This document shows, piece after piece, positions 19,701 to 27,795 of a stretch of 64,000 nt of DNA; position 1 is the first letter of the stretch; each line of letters opens with the position of its first letter. The stretch is from Vibrio tubiashii. GTDB lineage: Bacteria; Pseudomonadota; Gammaproteobacteria; Enterobacterales; Vibrionaceae. The stretch is from assembly GCA_000775715.1 (NCBI GenBank), contig JRWQ01000001.1:1-64000 (forward strand), given 5' to 3'. The position numbers and the translations under genes were made by a program. Below the pieces are notes generated by a model. The model was not told the origin of the DNA. It made no database searches and worked only from the letters and a program-made list of their open reading frames with translations.

Positions 19701-19775
19701 GCCGCCTATTGCAAGTATGATTAAGAATAACCAACTGATGACTTTGTTTTTGATTGAGTATTCAGCAATGCTCAC
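16713..19775 (-). CDS. RND efflux pump of a two-adaptor (VexIJK/TriABC-like) system
   Basis: This 1020-residue RND transporter has two membrane halves and two porter loops. The helix-4 motif is GMLVDNAIVVVEG, so the second acidic residue of the usual Asp-Asp relay is Asn; this is seen in the subgroup that includes Pseudomonas TriC. The start overlaps the preceding adaptor gene by 4 nt. Two adaptors upstream and a divergent TetR gene match the layout of V. cholerae VexIJK from memory. Detergents, biocides or antibiotics are likely substrates; specificity cannot be read from the sequence. Confidence 0.94.
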   Translation of the reverse strand: MSIAEYSIKNKVISWLFLIILAIGGYTSFMELGRLEDPAFTIKDAMVISTYPGATSQEIEEELTYPLEKEIRKLPYIDKITSISSNGMSQIMVSMEMEYGPEELPQIWDEMRRKINDLRPNLPSGVNSVQIFDDFGDVYGVMLMLTGDGYDYTELKRYADYLRRDLELVPGVGKVAIAGDQQEQLFVEVSLERLAALNLDMNTVVGLLSQQNSVKSSGEVMVNGQRLTIRPSGTMSSEQELEELIIHGRDTGNLIRLKDVANISRGIQEKPSNVISFNGKRAINLAISFGSGVNVVEVGKALDAKLAALESIRPAGVEINYFYNQPEEVEKSVNDFIVSLGQAVAIVIVVLLFAMGLRSGLIIGAILLLTVSGTFILMKQYQIELHRISLGALIIALGMLVDNAIVVVEGILVGLKRGKSKVQASVDIVKQTQWPLLGATIIAITAFAPIGLSEDATGEFMGSLFWVLCYSLFLSWITALTLTPFLADLLLTEEDKTEQGAEVDPYKGVLFVLFGSVLKFALRFRWLTVVSMVALLISAVAGFGMVKQQFFPPSNTPMFYVDMWMPEGTDIRETIKETNRVEQFIRSHDKVDFVSTTTGQGLQRFALTYEPEKSYEAYTQLQVRALDRETMFELLEELDKSLSVTFNKPTFQFKLMEFGPSPASKIEARITGPDPQVLRDIALQVEDVLLQDPGSRNVRHDWRERTKELVPQFNESKARRLGISKEELADTLQMAFGGTPIGLLRDGTHMVPVIARLPEQERVDFESLANVKIWSPSLQSYIPIEQVIDGVSLDWQEPLILRRDRKRTLTVLADHDVLGHETPASLFGRVRPQIEALTLPEGYEITWGGEYESSNDAQDALFGSLPMGYLIMFIITMLLFNSFRKPLVIWLTVPLSIIGVSIGLLATDMPFSFTAFLGLLSLSGMILKNGIVLLDQINIELASGKDPYQAVFDSAISRVRPVSMAALTTILGMIPLVFDAFFGSMAITIMAGLGFATVLTLIVVPVLFAIFYRIKPSTAG

Positions 19776-20827
19776 AGCTCAACTCCCTTAATTTTCATAC
19801 CTTCGCGTAACTTCCTTAAATTCGAGTTTATAAGTACATCTCCTTGTTGTAGGCCTGTACCCACTAACGCACCATTATCTGTAATTTGGTCAACACTGAC
19901 TGAATATCGATGTGCCTGTCCCTTTTCCAGCTTCCATACATAGAAACCTTGGCTCTCATTACCTGCATCAATTGCAGTCATAGGGACGAGATATGCCTTA
20001 ACTGTATTTAGACCAACCTTTAGTAAGTCAACCGACACCTTTGCGCTGGTTCCTGGTAAAATTTGTTCTTTCGGTTGGGCCATTTTTAGCCATAGTTGAT
20101 AGGTATGACTTTGCGGATGAAGTTCGCTTGTATGTTCATAGTAAGAGATGGGATAACTACCACGATGACCAGCAAAACTAGCCATAGGCCGATATTTATT
20201 GGCATTTACTTCAGGATCTAACATCGCCAATACCGAATCCGATACGTCTATTTTCACGTATACCTTGTCATCTTGATAGATAGAGATGACGGTTTCCCCG
20301 GGATTGACGTTTTCGTATTTTTCCTTTTCAACCGACGACACGACACCATCAAACGGCGCGCGTAAACGGGTATAATTGATGGTTGCTTTAGCCGCGCCCA
20401 AGTTTGCATTTGCCAATTGGTAATTGGCCAAAAGCTCATCTAACTCTGCACGTGAGATCATTTTGCTTTGGTGTAACTCTTTGCCTCTATTAATCTGCTT
20501 GACGGCTAACTCGTACTTTGCTTGTGCATCGTTTAGCTTTTGCATTGCCTTGGAATCATCAAGAATAGCAATCGACTGACCACTTGAAACTTTATCCCCT
20601 TCTTTAACTAGTATCGATGCAATTTCTCCATCAAGTCGAAATGAGAGCGGAGTCAGTTCTGCTGGCATAACTTGGCCATTGAAATTTCGATACTGACTTT
20701 CTGATGCTGCTGCGACATCGAAAGTATCAACCACGAGAGGATTAGTTGATCTATGTGTCGCTTCTGGGGTGCACCCTGCTAGCGAGGCAATTAAAACAAC
20801 GGCGAGTGTTAGCATTTTGAACTGCAT
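19772..20827 (-). CDS. RND adaptor lipoprotein 2
   Basis: This protein of about 351 residues begins MQFKMLTLAVVLIASLAGC, a lipoprotein signal with the acylated cysteine at 19. A lipoyl half-motif, a helical hairpin with repeated Gln/Leu/Ala pattern and a beta-barrel follow. The ATG at 20827 sits one base after the stop of adaptor 1 and has a GAAGGTGG ribosome site inside that gene, so translation is coupled. The longer frame to 20902 lies within adaptor 1. It pairs with adaptor 1 and the pump, as in TriAB-TriC. Confidence 0.92.
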   Translation of the reverse strand: MQFKMLTLAVVLIASLAGCTPEATHRSTNPLVVDTFDVAAASESQYRNFNGQVMPAELTPLSFRLDGEIASILVKEGDKVSSGQSIAILDDSKAMQKLNDAQAKYELAVKQINRGKELHQSKMISRAELDELLANYQLANANLGAAKATINYTRLRAPFDGVVSSVEKEKYENVNPGETVISIYQDDKVYVKIDVSDSVLAMLDPEVNANKYRPMASFAGHRGSYPISYYEHTSELHPQSHTYQLWLKMAQPKEQILPGTSAKVSVDLLKVGLNTVKAYLVPMTAIDAGNESQGFYVWKLEKGQAHRYSVSVDQITDNGALVGTGLQQGDVLINSNLRKLREGMKIKGVEL

Positions 20828-20828
20828 G

Positions 20829-21905
20829 TTAGATACCACCTTCTTTCGTCCACGCTTTGACTTGTTGACCCGGTGACAACTTCGCAACACCAGCCTGTAC
20901 AATCAGATCACCTTTTGATAAGCCAGCAACCACATTGCCTAAGCTATCTAGCTCTACATCAACCAAGCTTATGGTTTGACTTTCCGCGTCAAATCGATAC
21001 AGCTGCCCTTCAGTGTTCGTTTTCGAAATCCAAGCGTCTGGAGAAAGATTAAAAGTCACACCCTGTTTTTCATTAAGAAGCTTGACTCGTCCAGTCATGC
21101 CTGGAAGTAAGTTCAACTGCTGTGGTTTATCAAAAGTAAGGCTAGCGGCATAACTATTAGTGTCTTGATCAGGTTGAGTTGATATTTCTTTGAACTTGGC
21201 ATCAATTGGCGTCTGCTTATGGCTATCCATCACGACTTGAAACTTGGAACCAGAAATGTGATTTAATCCGTAGGTTTCTGCGTAGCTAACGGGAATCGTC
21301 AGTACAACATCGAGCACGTTAGTATCAATCAGGTTTAATACAGCTTGATTCGCACCCACTACCTGATGTTCTTTGCCAAAAGTGATTGACACCACTCCAT
21401 CAAAAGGCGAAATAATTTTTGTATAGCTTAAGTCAGTTTGCGCCTGCTCTAGTGCGGCTCTCGCCGCTTTATATTGAGTTTCAGATTGATCAAACGTATC
21501 AACGCTGATTAGCTTTTTATCATGCAGTAGTGTCGCACGCTCATACGCAGCTGTGGCCAAATTAAATTCAGCGAGACGAGCATCATAGGCAAGTTGATAA
21601 TCTGTAGGATCCAATGTCGCTAGTACATCTCCCTTCTTTACTTGGCTTCCCATGCGCACGCTGACTCTTTCGATTTCACCACCGACTTGAAAAGATAGGC
21701 TCGCCCTGTCTGTAGCATCGACTGCTGCTATAAAAGTGTCGTAGTGACTAAAGGAAAGATCAGGCACTTCCAGAAGTTTTACAGGTTGTATGACAGGTTC
21801 ACTTACTTCTGAGTTAGCTTTATTGCAGCCCGCTACCACAACTACAGCAGAGGCAATTACAGCCACTCTCAGCCATGTTTTTATCGATATTGATGATGAG
21901 TCCAT
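20829..21905 (-). CDS. RND adaptor lipoprotein 1
   Basis: This adaptor of about 358 residues has the lipobox VVAGC, with the cysteine at residue 27 from the chosen ATG at 21905. The lipoyl domain (GGEIERVSVRMGSQVKKGD), helical hairpin and barrel regions are recognisable. The upstream alternative at 21932 would add nine residues and lacks a ribosome site. It is first in a three-gene efflux operon, divergent from a TetR-family regulator 159 bp away. Confidence 0.92.
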   Translation of the reverse strand: MDSSSISIKTWLRVAVIASAVVVVAGCNKANSEVSEPVIQPVKLLEVPDLSFSHYDTFIAAVDATDRASLSFQVGGEIERVSVRMGSQVKKGDVLATLDPTDYQLAYDARLAEFNLATAAYERATLLHDKKLISVDTFDQSETQYKAARAALEQAQTDLSYTKIISPFDGVVSITFGKEHQVVGANQAVLNLIDTNVLDVVLTIPVSYAETYGLNHISGSKFQVVMDSHKQTPIDAKFKEISTQPDQDTNSYAASLTFDKPQQLNLLPGMTGRVKLLNEKQGVTFNLSPDAWISKTNTEGQLYRFDAESQTISLVDVELDSLGNVVAGLSKGDLIVQAGVAKLSPGQQVKAWTKEGGI

Positions 21906-21926
21906 GATTTCGAATCTACATTTATT

Positions 21927-22015
21927 ACACATGTGTGCAGTATATTTATTTCGCGGTTAAGATCAATGTTTATTTTCCATGTGTACAATATAATAATTAA
22001 ACAATGTATACTGAC
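21927..22015. promoter_or_regulatory. Candidate TetR operator region
   Basis: The divergent intergene contains the 10-bp palindrome ACACATGTGT (21927-21936). Near-identical 14-bp direct repeats, ATGTGTGCAGTATA (21931) and ATGTGTACAATATA (21979), start 48 bp apart. A related ATGTATACTGAC begins at 22004. Repeats placed like this fit binding by the adjacent TetR protein and control of both transcripts. Confidence 0.55.
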
Positions 22016-22063
22016 TGATGAAATCGAAGTGAAACTCTGGTAAAAAGAAGGCGTTCGAACCAA

Positions 22064-22780
22064 TTGAGCAAGACTATGACAGAAAGAAAACAAGGCAGAA
22101 GAAGTGCCCAAGATGCAGAGAAGACTAAATGCGAGATCATGCGTATTGCGACTGAACTCTTTTGCGAACTTGGTTACGAGCGAGTGTCTCTGAGAAACAT
22201 CAGCGAAAAAGCAGGTGTCTCTCATAGTTTGATTCGCCACCATTTCGGTAGCAAAGAACAGATTTGGTACGCCATTAGTGATGGACTGCATTTATATATG
22301 GAAAAGTATATGCAAACCATCATCAAAGAAATGGCTCAAGATGCTCCTTCAAACGTCAAACTGTATGAGTTCACTGTGAGACTGCTCGCGCAAATGTTGA
22401 TATTCAAACAACCAATGCAGATCATTGCTGATGCTGTTCGACAAGAGGATGCCCTGTTCGACTATTTCATTGATAACTCCGGTGATATTGAACGACTGAT
22501 TTATGACTTGGCAGACGAATACAATGAACAACACCCGGATTCACAGATCAAGATTTGGGAAATTAAGTGGCAAATGATCATGTTTGCTCATGGCGCCGCA
22601 AGCTTAGAGCCATTTATGAAGGAAACCTGGGCGGATGAGACTCAAAGTTTGGAAGAGTGCCTACTACGACATTGGCAAATGTATAACAACTTAATGGCAC
22701 AGCGTTTCCAAATCGCAGATAAAGACGTGTTAAATCCATCGAACGTGGCTGAACTTACCTACCCTATCGAATGTGATTAA
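22064..22780 (+). CDS. TetR-family transcriptional regulator
   Basis: This regulator of about 235-238 residues has a TetR helix-turn-helix at about residues 30-60 (VSLRNISEKAGVSHSLIRHHF) and a long helical ligand domain. The start is unclear: TTG at 22064 has AGAAGG 12 bases upstream, and ATG at 22076 has only a weak site. It is divergent from the two-adaptor RND operon and probably represses it, with a pump substrate as inducer. A terminator at 22817-22841 follows. Confidence 0.9.
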   Translation: MSKTMTERKQGRRSAQDAEKTKCEIMRIATELFCELGYERVSLRNISEKAGVSHSLIRHHFGSKEQIWYAISDGLHLYMEKYMQTIIKEMAQDAPSNVKLYEFTVRLLAQMLIFKQPMQIIADAVRQEDALFDYFIDNSGDIERLIYDLADEYNEQHPDSQIKIWEIKWQMIMFAHGAASLEPFMKETWADETQSLEECLLRHWQMYNNLMAQRFQIADKDVLNPSNVAELTYPIECD

Positions 22781-22816
22781 AACTCAGTATTCGGCGTAAA
22801 ATGACAATCTCGTCGC

Positions 22817-22841
22817 AAAGCGGGCTAACCTCGCCCGCTTT
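22817..22841 (+). terminator. Terminator after the TetR gene
   Basis: AAAGCGGGC and GCCCGCTTT flank the loop TAACCTC. This gives a 9-bp GC-rich stem 36 bp after the TetR stop, though the T tract beyond it is short. Confidence 0.75.
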
Positions 22842-23098
22842 ACTGAAATATCGAAATGACCGCAGCGTACCACTCTATATTCGTTCAATAGCTCCTTTTC
22901 CATGAAAAGTAGTTTCCACTCAACGCCATTGAATGAGCGGATATGAAAAACTTGGGCCACCCCAAAGGTAGTTTAACCTTTCAGAATCGATCCAATTAAT
23001 TAGCAATTGTTGGTCTTGCTCGACGAATGCTCTTAACTGCACTTTCGCTCCAAATATCTGAATAATCGCGTGTGGCAAAGTTCAATATGTCATCAGTT
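22842..23098. other. Intergenic region with leftward terminator
   Basis: No convincing gene. On the minus strand at 22946-22966 a 6-bp stem (TTTGGG/CCCAAG, loop GTGG) followed by TTTTT looks like the terminator of the GST-GNAT transcript. A second small hairpin (AAAGGT/ACCTTT) lies at 22964-22981. A short reading frame ending at 22996 overlaps the GNAT stop but has no ribosome site. Confidence 0.5.
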
Positions 23099-23527
23099 CT
23101 AAGCATTGGCATTAGTTGAATTGTTAAAAGAGAGCATACGCACTTCGTCACGTGGATACCAACCGAGCTTTTGATAAAAAGCTTGAGCATTGAAATTGTC
23201 ATTAGCAACAAATAAGTGTGTCTTATCGACACCTACTTTCGACAATGCCTCAACAGCACTATTAATCAACAGCCTACCAAACCCTGCGCCTCGACATTTG
23301 GAATCGACCGCAAGGTGCTGGACATAGCCTCGACGACCATCAGTACCAACTAAAATAGCCCCAACAATCGTATCGCTGCTTAGCGCGACGAAGCTTAATC
23401 CGGGATTTAGCTTTAGATACTTTGCGATATTTTGCTCAGAGTCAGCCTCTCGCAACAACATCGCCTCAGTTGAGTTCCACAGTTTTATCACTTGTGAATA
23501 GTCTGAGATTTCCATCTCTCTGATCAT
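23099..23527 (-). CDS. GNAT-family N-acetyltransferase
   Basis: This 142-residue acetyltransferase has the acetyl-CoA loop motif CRGAGFGRLL at about residues 79-88 and the following FYQKLGW motif typical of the C-terminal strand. An AAGGA site precedes the ATG. It follows the glutathione S-transferase gene by 20 nt on the same strand, so the two are probably cotranscribed. The substrate (amino acid, peptide or drug) cannot be told. Confidence 0.88.
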   Translation of the reverse strand: MIREMEISDYSQVIKLWNSTEAMLLREADSEQNIAKYLKLNPGLSFVALSSDTIVGAILVGTDGRRGYVQHLAVDSKCRGAGFGRLLINSAVEALSKVGVDKTHLFVANDNFNAQAFYQKLGWYPRDEVRMLSFNNSTNANA

Positions 23528-23547
23528 GGTTATTCCTTTTTAAGGCA

Positions 23548-24186
23548 TTAGCTGAACGGTTTTAGGTCAATGCCTTCAATATCACATACGGCTTTTATCG
23601 TCTCATTTTGTACTAAACGCTTCAGATAGTCACTTAGATAGCTAAATTTGAGCGGGTTATTTTCAATTGGCAGTGACCATTCAGCGAGCATAAATAGAAA
23701 ATAGTCACAAGCCGTCAATTCACTCCCCAATAAATACTTATTGTTTGCTAACTGCTGATCAATAATTGCTAGCGCATCTTCAATTCTGTCATCTTGTGCA
23801 GCTATTACGTTTGGAATAGTCGAATCATCATTAGTATGCCGATGTGGATAGTAGCGCACCATCAATTCAGCTTGGAGCGTATTATTTAAAAATGCCAGCC
23901 ATTGAAAAAACAGTGGCCGCTTTGGATCGCCAATAGCCGGAATTAGCTTAGCTTCAGGGTGCATTTCTGCAATATGGATACAGATCGCTGGGCTTTCGAA
24001 GATTGGTTGATTATCAACGACTAACGTTGGAATCCTCCCCGCCGGATTGAGCTTTAGGTAATCTGCCGATTTCTGAACGTTAGACTTCTTATCGACTAAG
24101 ACTAATTGATACTCTGCATTCAAATGATGGAGTAAGAAATGTGGTGCAAGGCTTGCGTTGTTTGGGTAGTAATAGAGTGTGTACAA
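23548..24186 (-). CDS. Glutathione S-transferase family protein
   Basis: This 212-residue protein has an N-terminal thioredoxin-like GST domain (motif NPAGRIPTLVVDNQ, then the glutathione-binding FESPAICIHIAE) and an all-helical C-terminal domain with CDYFLFM. It starts at TTG, six bases after GGAG. It would conjugate glutathione to electrophiles or act as a thiol transferase; the exact reaction is unknown. It leads a two-gene unit with the GNAT acetyltransferase. Confidence 0.88.
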   Translation of the reverse strand: MYTLYYYPNNASLAPHFLLHHLNAEYQLVLVDKKSNVQKSADYLKLNPAGRIPTLVVDNQPIFESPAICIHIAEMHPEAKLIPAIGDPKRPLFFQWLAFLNNTLQAELMVRYYPHRHTNDDSTIPNVIAAQDDRIEDALAIIDQQLANNKYLLGSELTACDYFLFMLAEWSLPIENNPLKFSYLSDYLKRLVQNETIKAVCDIEGIDLKPFS

Positions 24187-24249
24187 ATCTGACTCCTTGT
24201 CTATTATGTTCGTTACAGTTTCAAACTAGCTGCTCAGGATTAGAGGTGG

Positions 24250-24342
24250 TTATGTCACCCCCGGACAAAGCGACTGCTCTTTAACGGCCTGCATCTTATC
24301 TAAGTACTTAAAGCTACCTGCTATATAAATTGTTTTGCTCAT
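24250..24342 (-). pseudogene. Truncated gene remnant (30 codons)
   Basis: An ATG with the plausible ribosome site GGGA opens a 30-codon frame starting MSKTIYIAGSFKYLDKMQAV and then stops. The beginning resembles a conserved nucleotide-sugar or deoxyribosyltransferase-like start (IYIAGSF), but no continuation is found in any frame downstream, where the GST gene begins. It is probably the 5' scar of a deleted gene; a genuine tiny peptide is the alternative. The family guess is from memory and weak. Confidence 0.35.
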
Positions 24343-24529
24343 ATGGTTTCCCTACGTCATGCATCGGCAAATCAAACAGACAAAATCATATCAGCAAAAG
24401 TGCCAAACATTAACCGTCCTAACTTCCACAGTGAACCGACAAGCTTGCTTAACATTGAACGATCAAGCTATTAATACATTTCAAAAAAAACCACAAACAT
24501 GAAACATTTATGAAATTTAATTACGGATA

Positions 24530-24598
24530 TTGATCACACTTTCGCATTGCATTATAGTTACCACAGATAGATTTGGTAATTTAATTACAAAAGGAGGC
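24530..24598 (+). promoter_or_regulatory. Promoter and strong ribosome site of the 66-residue gene
   Basis: TTGATC (24530-24535) and TATAGT (24553-24558) are 17 bp apart, a good sigma-70 match. AAAGGAGG ends 5 bases before the ATG at 24603 and is close to a perfect Shine-Dalgarno sequence. Together they predict high expression of a very small protein. The rest of 24343-24529 holds nothing I can identify. Confidence 0.7.
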
Positions 24599-24602
24599 CA
24601 AT

Positions 24603-24803
24603 ATGCTATCTGTAATTAAAAACATTTTTGTACCAACTAAAGACTACGCTGGCCGAAGCATTGATGCAGTGATCGCAAGACTAGCAGCTCAAACTAACAC
24701 CAGCGTTCACGCTTGGTCATACCTAAACGAATCTGCGGTTTACGAGAACACACAGACTGGTATGCGTGTTTACCGCCACGAAGTTAGCCAACGCGCTGCT
24801 TAA
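24603..24803 (+). CDS. Small conserved-looking protein of unknown function (66 aa)
   Basis: The protein starts MLSVIKNIFVPTKDYAGRS and ends VYRHEVSQRAA. It is soluble in character, has no signal peptide, membrane segment or cysteine, and has mixed charge. I do not recognise the family. The strong promoter and near-perfect ribosome site show it is a real and probably abundant product. It is flanked on both sides by leftward genes with unrelated roles, so context gives no function. Confidence 0.8.
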   Translation: MLSVIKNIFVPTKDYAGRSIDAVIARLAAQTNTSVHAWSYLNESAVYENTQTGMRVYRHEVSQRAA

Positions 24804-24914
24804 AAAGGTCTATCTATAAACGCTGCGATTTTATTGTCTAACTCGCACAAGCTGGACTTGTATTGAATCAATTTGCTTTTGCGTTGTTTTCTACCAGTCC
24901 AGTCAACTTCTCCA

Positions 24915-25412
24915 CTAAGTGGTTCTACTAGCACTGACAAAAGTCTCTTTTGACCTTTGAGAATAAAACAAATAAGGCGTCCAGAGACATAAGGTAATCA
25001 TTGAGCGCCCCATTTCTTGTACTGTTTCCGAGTCAAACATCTGGAGCTCAGGTACGAGAAGAGAAACGATGTAGGCATCAATGACAATAAAGCATGTAGA
25101 GAAAACCGCTAGACCAAAGTACCACTTTGGAAACGCAGCTTTTTTGGTAAACATCAGATAAGCCAAATAGATACCTAATAGTACGAAAATAAGGTTCGCC
25201 ACAATTTCTCCAATGATTACCGGTGCCCAAAATGGCGAATATACTGCACTCGCAGGCGTGGTAAGTATTTCCCAACTACCATCAGAAAAAAGCGGCGGAT
25301 AGGTCTCTAACATTACGTAGAGTATTCGAATTGGAGTAAACGTCACCCCTAATGCAACGAGAATTAACAATCCACCAATTGTTCTTGGTTCAATGTTTTT
25401 CGTGTCTTCCAT
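24915..25412 (-). CDS. DUF2569 family membrane protein
   Basis: This 165-residue protein has four predicted membrane helices and starts with the PRTIGGLLILVALG region typical of DUF2569 proteins such as E. coli YdgK. The function of the family is unknown. It lies 160 bp after the GGDEF-EAL gene on the same strand but is probably separately expressed. Confidence 0.75.
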   Translation of the reverse strand: MEDTKNIEPRTIGGLLILVALGVTFTPIRILYVMLETYPPLFSDGSWEILTTPASAVYSPFWAPVIIGEIVANLIFVLLGIYLAYLMFTKKAAFPKWYFGLAVFSTCFIVIDAYIVSLLVPELQMFDSETVQEMGRSMITLCLWTPYLFYSQRSKETFVSASRTT

Positions 25413-25572
25413 GATATTTCCTAAAGTACATCCCGCGATAGACCACGAGAATGCGTCCGGACTGTGAACAGAAAAACAAATTCTATAACCTTAATAAGAA
25501 CCTTACTGCATACTTATTCTTTTTACGCAGACCATATCTCATTTTTGTTGTATGGCAGTCACTTAGAGAAGT

Positions 25573-27567
25573 TTAAGCTAGGCGATCTAGTTTAATAACA
25601 TTACCCGCGCTACGCTCAGCCAATTTGTCTATTAGCTGCTTAGCAGGAACTGGGTTAGTCAGGTAGAACCCTTGGCCCGTAAGGCACCCCAACTTATATA
25701 GATCCGCTTGCTGCTGCGCGGTTTCGACGCCTTCCGCAATGACCGAGACACCCAGCTCGTTGCCAAGTTGAATGATGTTTTTTAGCAGAATCATAGAGGT
25801 GTTATTTGTGGAATAGTCCATAACAAAACTACGGTCGATTTTAAGGGTTTGAAAATCAAAATCTTTAAGATACGAAAGGGACGAATAACCCGTACCAAAA
25901 TCATCAAGTGCGATTCTAACACCCAGTGACCTTAGCTCTGAAAACAGCTTTTGCGCCAATTCTACGTTCTCTACCATCACTGTCTCGGTAATCTCAACTT
26001 CAATTTTTTCAGTAGGTACACCGGAAGACAAAATAGTCCGTTTGAGAGCGTCATAAAACTCTGGGTGCTTAAGGCTTCGTGCTGAGATGTTAACTCCAAC
26101 CACGCCTAAATCGATCCCCTCAGATAACCACTCCGCATACTGTTTAAGAGCTTTACGAGTAACTAAGAGATCCAATAACCTAATTTGCCCCGTCGATTCA
26201 GCAACCGGAATAAAGTCATTGGGATACAACAACCCTTTTTCAGGATGCTTCCAACGAACCAAGGCTTCTACCCCTTGAACCTGTTCACTGTTTAAGTTCC
26301 ACTTAGGTAAATAATGAAGCTCTAACTCATCATGCTCAATTGCATGGTTTAGCGCGTTCTCTGTCTCTTTTTGTGACAATGCAATGCGGTTTAACTCTTT
26401 TGAATAGAACTGAAAGTTGTTTTTACCCATAGACTTAGCATGATACATAGCATTGTCGGCGTATCGGATCAGGGTATCTTGCGTGGCACTATCTTCCGGA
26501 TAAATGGAGATACCAATGCTGGCAGAGATCTGAACGCTGTGACTACCCAGTTGAAAATGGCTCGAAAGTGAAGCGATGATCTTCGACGCAATGCGGTTAG
26601 CAACACCAATTGCCGAGCTAACATCATTAAGGTGTTCTAGTACCACCACAAATTCATCACCACTAAAACGAGCAGAAAGATCGGTAACACGAATGCACTG
26701 ATTAATTCGCTTGGCTACCTCAGTGAGTAGCGTATCCCCTACCTCGTGACCATACTGATCATTCACATCTTTAAAGTGGTCAAGATCTATGAACAACAAC
26801 GCAAATGATTTCTTAGACCGCTCCGCATTTAGTATCGATTGATTTAGCCTATCAAGGAAAAGCGAGCGATTAGGTAAGTTAGTCAAGGGATCAAAATATG
26901 CGCGGTTGTGCAGCAGTGCATTTTTTTCTTCAATCGCATTATTGGCATCAGTCAGCGATTCAAGCAGTGTATCTCTGTTCTGTTCGTATTTGTGCTGAAG
27001 GCGAATCGAATACGCTGCAACAATAATAACCGCCGAAATCAATGCAATACTGATATTTGTATAATGTTCAATCCCTGATTCGTAACTCGCTTTAATAACA
27101 CGTTGAATTTCATCGGCTTTGCTCGCAAATTCCAAAAACTGTTCATCCCTACGCGCAGAGTTAAAAGTACTGATACGATCCGATTGAATATGTTGATAGT
27201 TCGCTGCAACGTTGTTTTTAAAATCAACTAACAGCTCGCGTAGCGCTACAAGTCGATTCCGAATCTCTTCGTCTTCGACAGGAAGATAGCTCCCCATGAT
27301 GCTTTCGCCACCTTCAAGTAAAGCGACGACATGCCAATCAGCAATTTCTAGGTAGTACCTCACCTCTTGAATAGATTGAGCGGTGTTTCCCGACATTATT
27401 TCATCAAACCAAAGATACGCGAGTGTGCCGTTCACTTTGATTTCTGCAGCGGCTTCTGCCAATGGGGATTTGTCTCTAAGCAAATGGGTAGCCTGAGTGA
27501 CTAACGCTGTTGTCGATAGGATCACTAATAGAGCCAAGATAGATGTAAACAGGTACTTGCGTTTCAT
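25573..27567 (-). CDS. Membrane c-di-GMP enzyme with GGDEF and EAL domains
   Basis: This 664-residue protein has a first membrane helix (residues 6-25), a helical periplasmic sensor to about 170 and a second helix (172-187). The GGDEF domain contains SGDEF at 302-306 in place of GGDEF, with the inhibitory RxxD site (RVTD) five residues before it. The EAL domain (EAL at 434-436) keeps the metal and catalytic motifs VNISARS, ITETVM, LDDFGTGYSS, LKIDRS and EGVET. Both activities look possible; phosphodiesterase is well supported. The sensor ligand is unknown. It is monocistronic. Confidence 0.93.
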   Translation of the reverse strand: MKRKYLFTSILALLVILSTTALVTQATHLLRDKSPLAEAAAEIKVNGTLAYLWFDEIMSGNTAQSIQEVRYYLEIADWHVVALLEGGESIMGSYLPVEDEEIRNRLVALRELLVDFKNNVAANYQHIQSDRISTFNSARRDEQFLEFASKADEIQRVIKASYESGIEHYTNISIALISAVIIVAAYSIRLQHKYEQNRDTLLESLTDANNAIEEKNALLHNRAYFDPLTNLPNRSLFLDRLNQSILNAERSKKSFALLFIDLDHFKDVNDQYGHEVGDTLLTEVAKRINQCIRVTDLSARFSGDEFVVVLEHLNDVSSAIGVANRIASKIIASLSSHFQLGSHSVQISASIGISIYPEDSATQDTLIRYADNAMYHAKSMGKNNFQFYSKELNRIALSQKETENALNHAIEHDELELHYLPKWNLNSEQVQGVEALVRWKHPEKGLLYPNDFIPVAESTGQIRLLDLLVTRKALKQYAEWLSEGIDLGVVGVNISARSLKHPEFYDALKRTILSSGVPTEKIEVEITETVMVENVELAQKLFSELRSLGVRIALDDFGTGYSSLSYLKDFDFQTLKIDRSFVMDYSTNNTSMILLKNIIQLGNELGVSVIAEGVETAQQQADLYKLGCLTGQGFYLTNPVPAKQLIDKLAERSAGNVIKLDRLA

Positions 27568-27795
27568 GGTAGTCGAGAATACTTCGTTTGCGCTAAGCGC
27601 ATGTTGGTGCGTTGCTCTTAAAATAGGTCCGCTTTATTGCAAAACTATGAAGATCCACATAAACAAATACCGAACAGCCACCATTGATGAAGTTTTGATG
27701 ACACGCGCAGCCATCCCATTGTTTCCAATCAATAAACAACCTATATTTTCGCAACGATTGTAATTCTTGCTCTACTATATCGAACTTATAACACC

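Noticed and set aside
22996..23106. Possible small protein overlapping the GNAT stop (starts MLRTDDIL)
   Set aside because: No ribosome site and no recognised family; kept only as a note because a terminator follows it.
27720..27795. Pho box upstream of the PstS-like gene
   Set aside because: No pair of CTGTCAT-like repeats with correct spacing was found.
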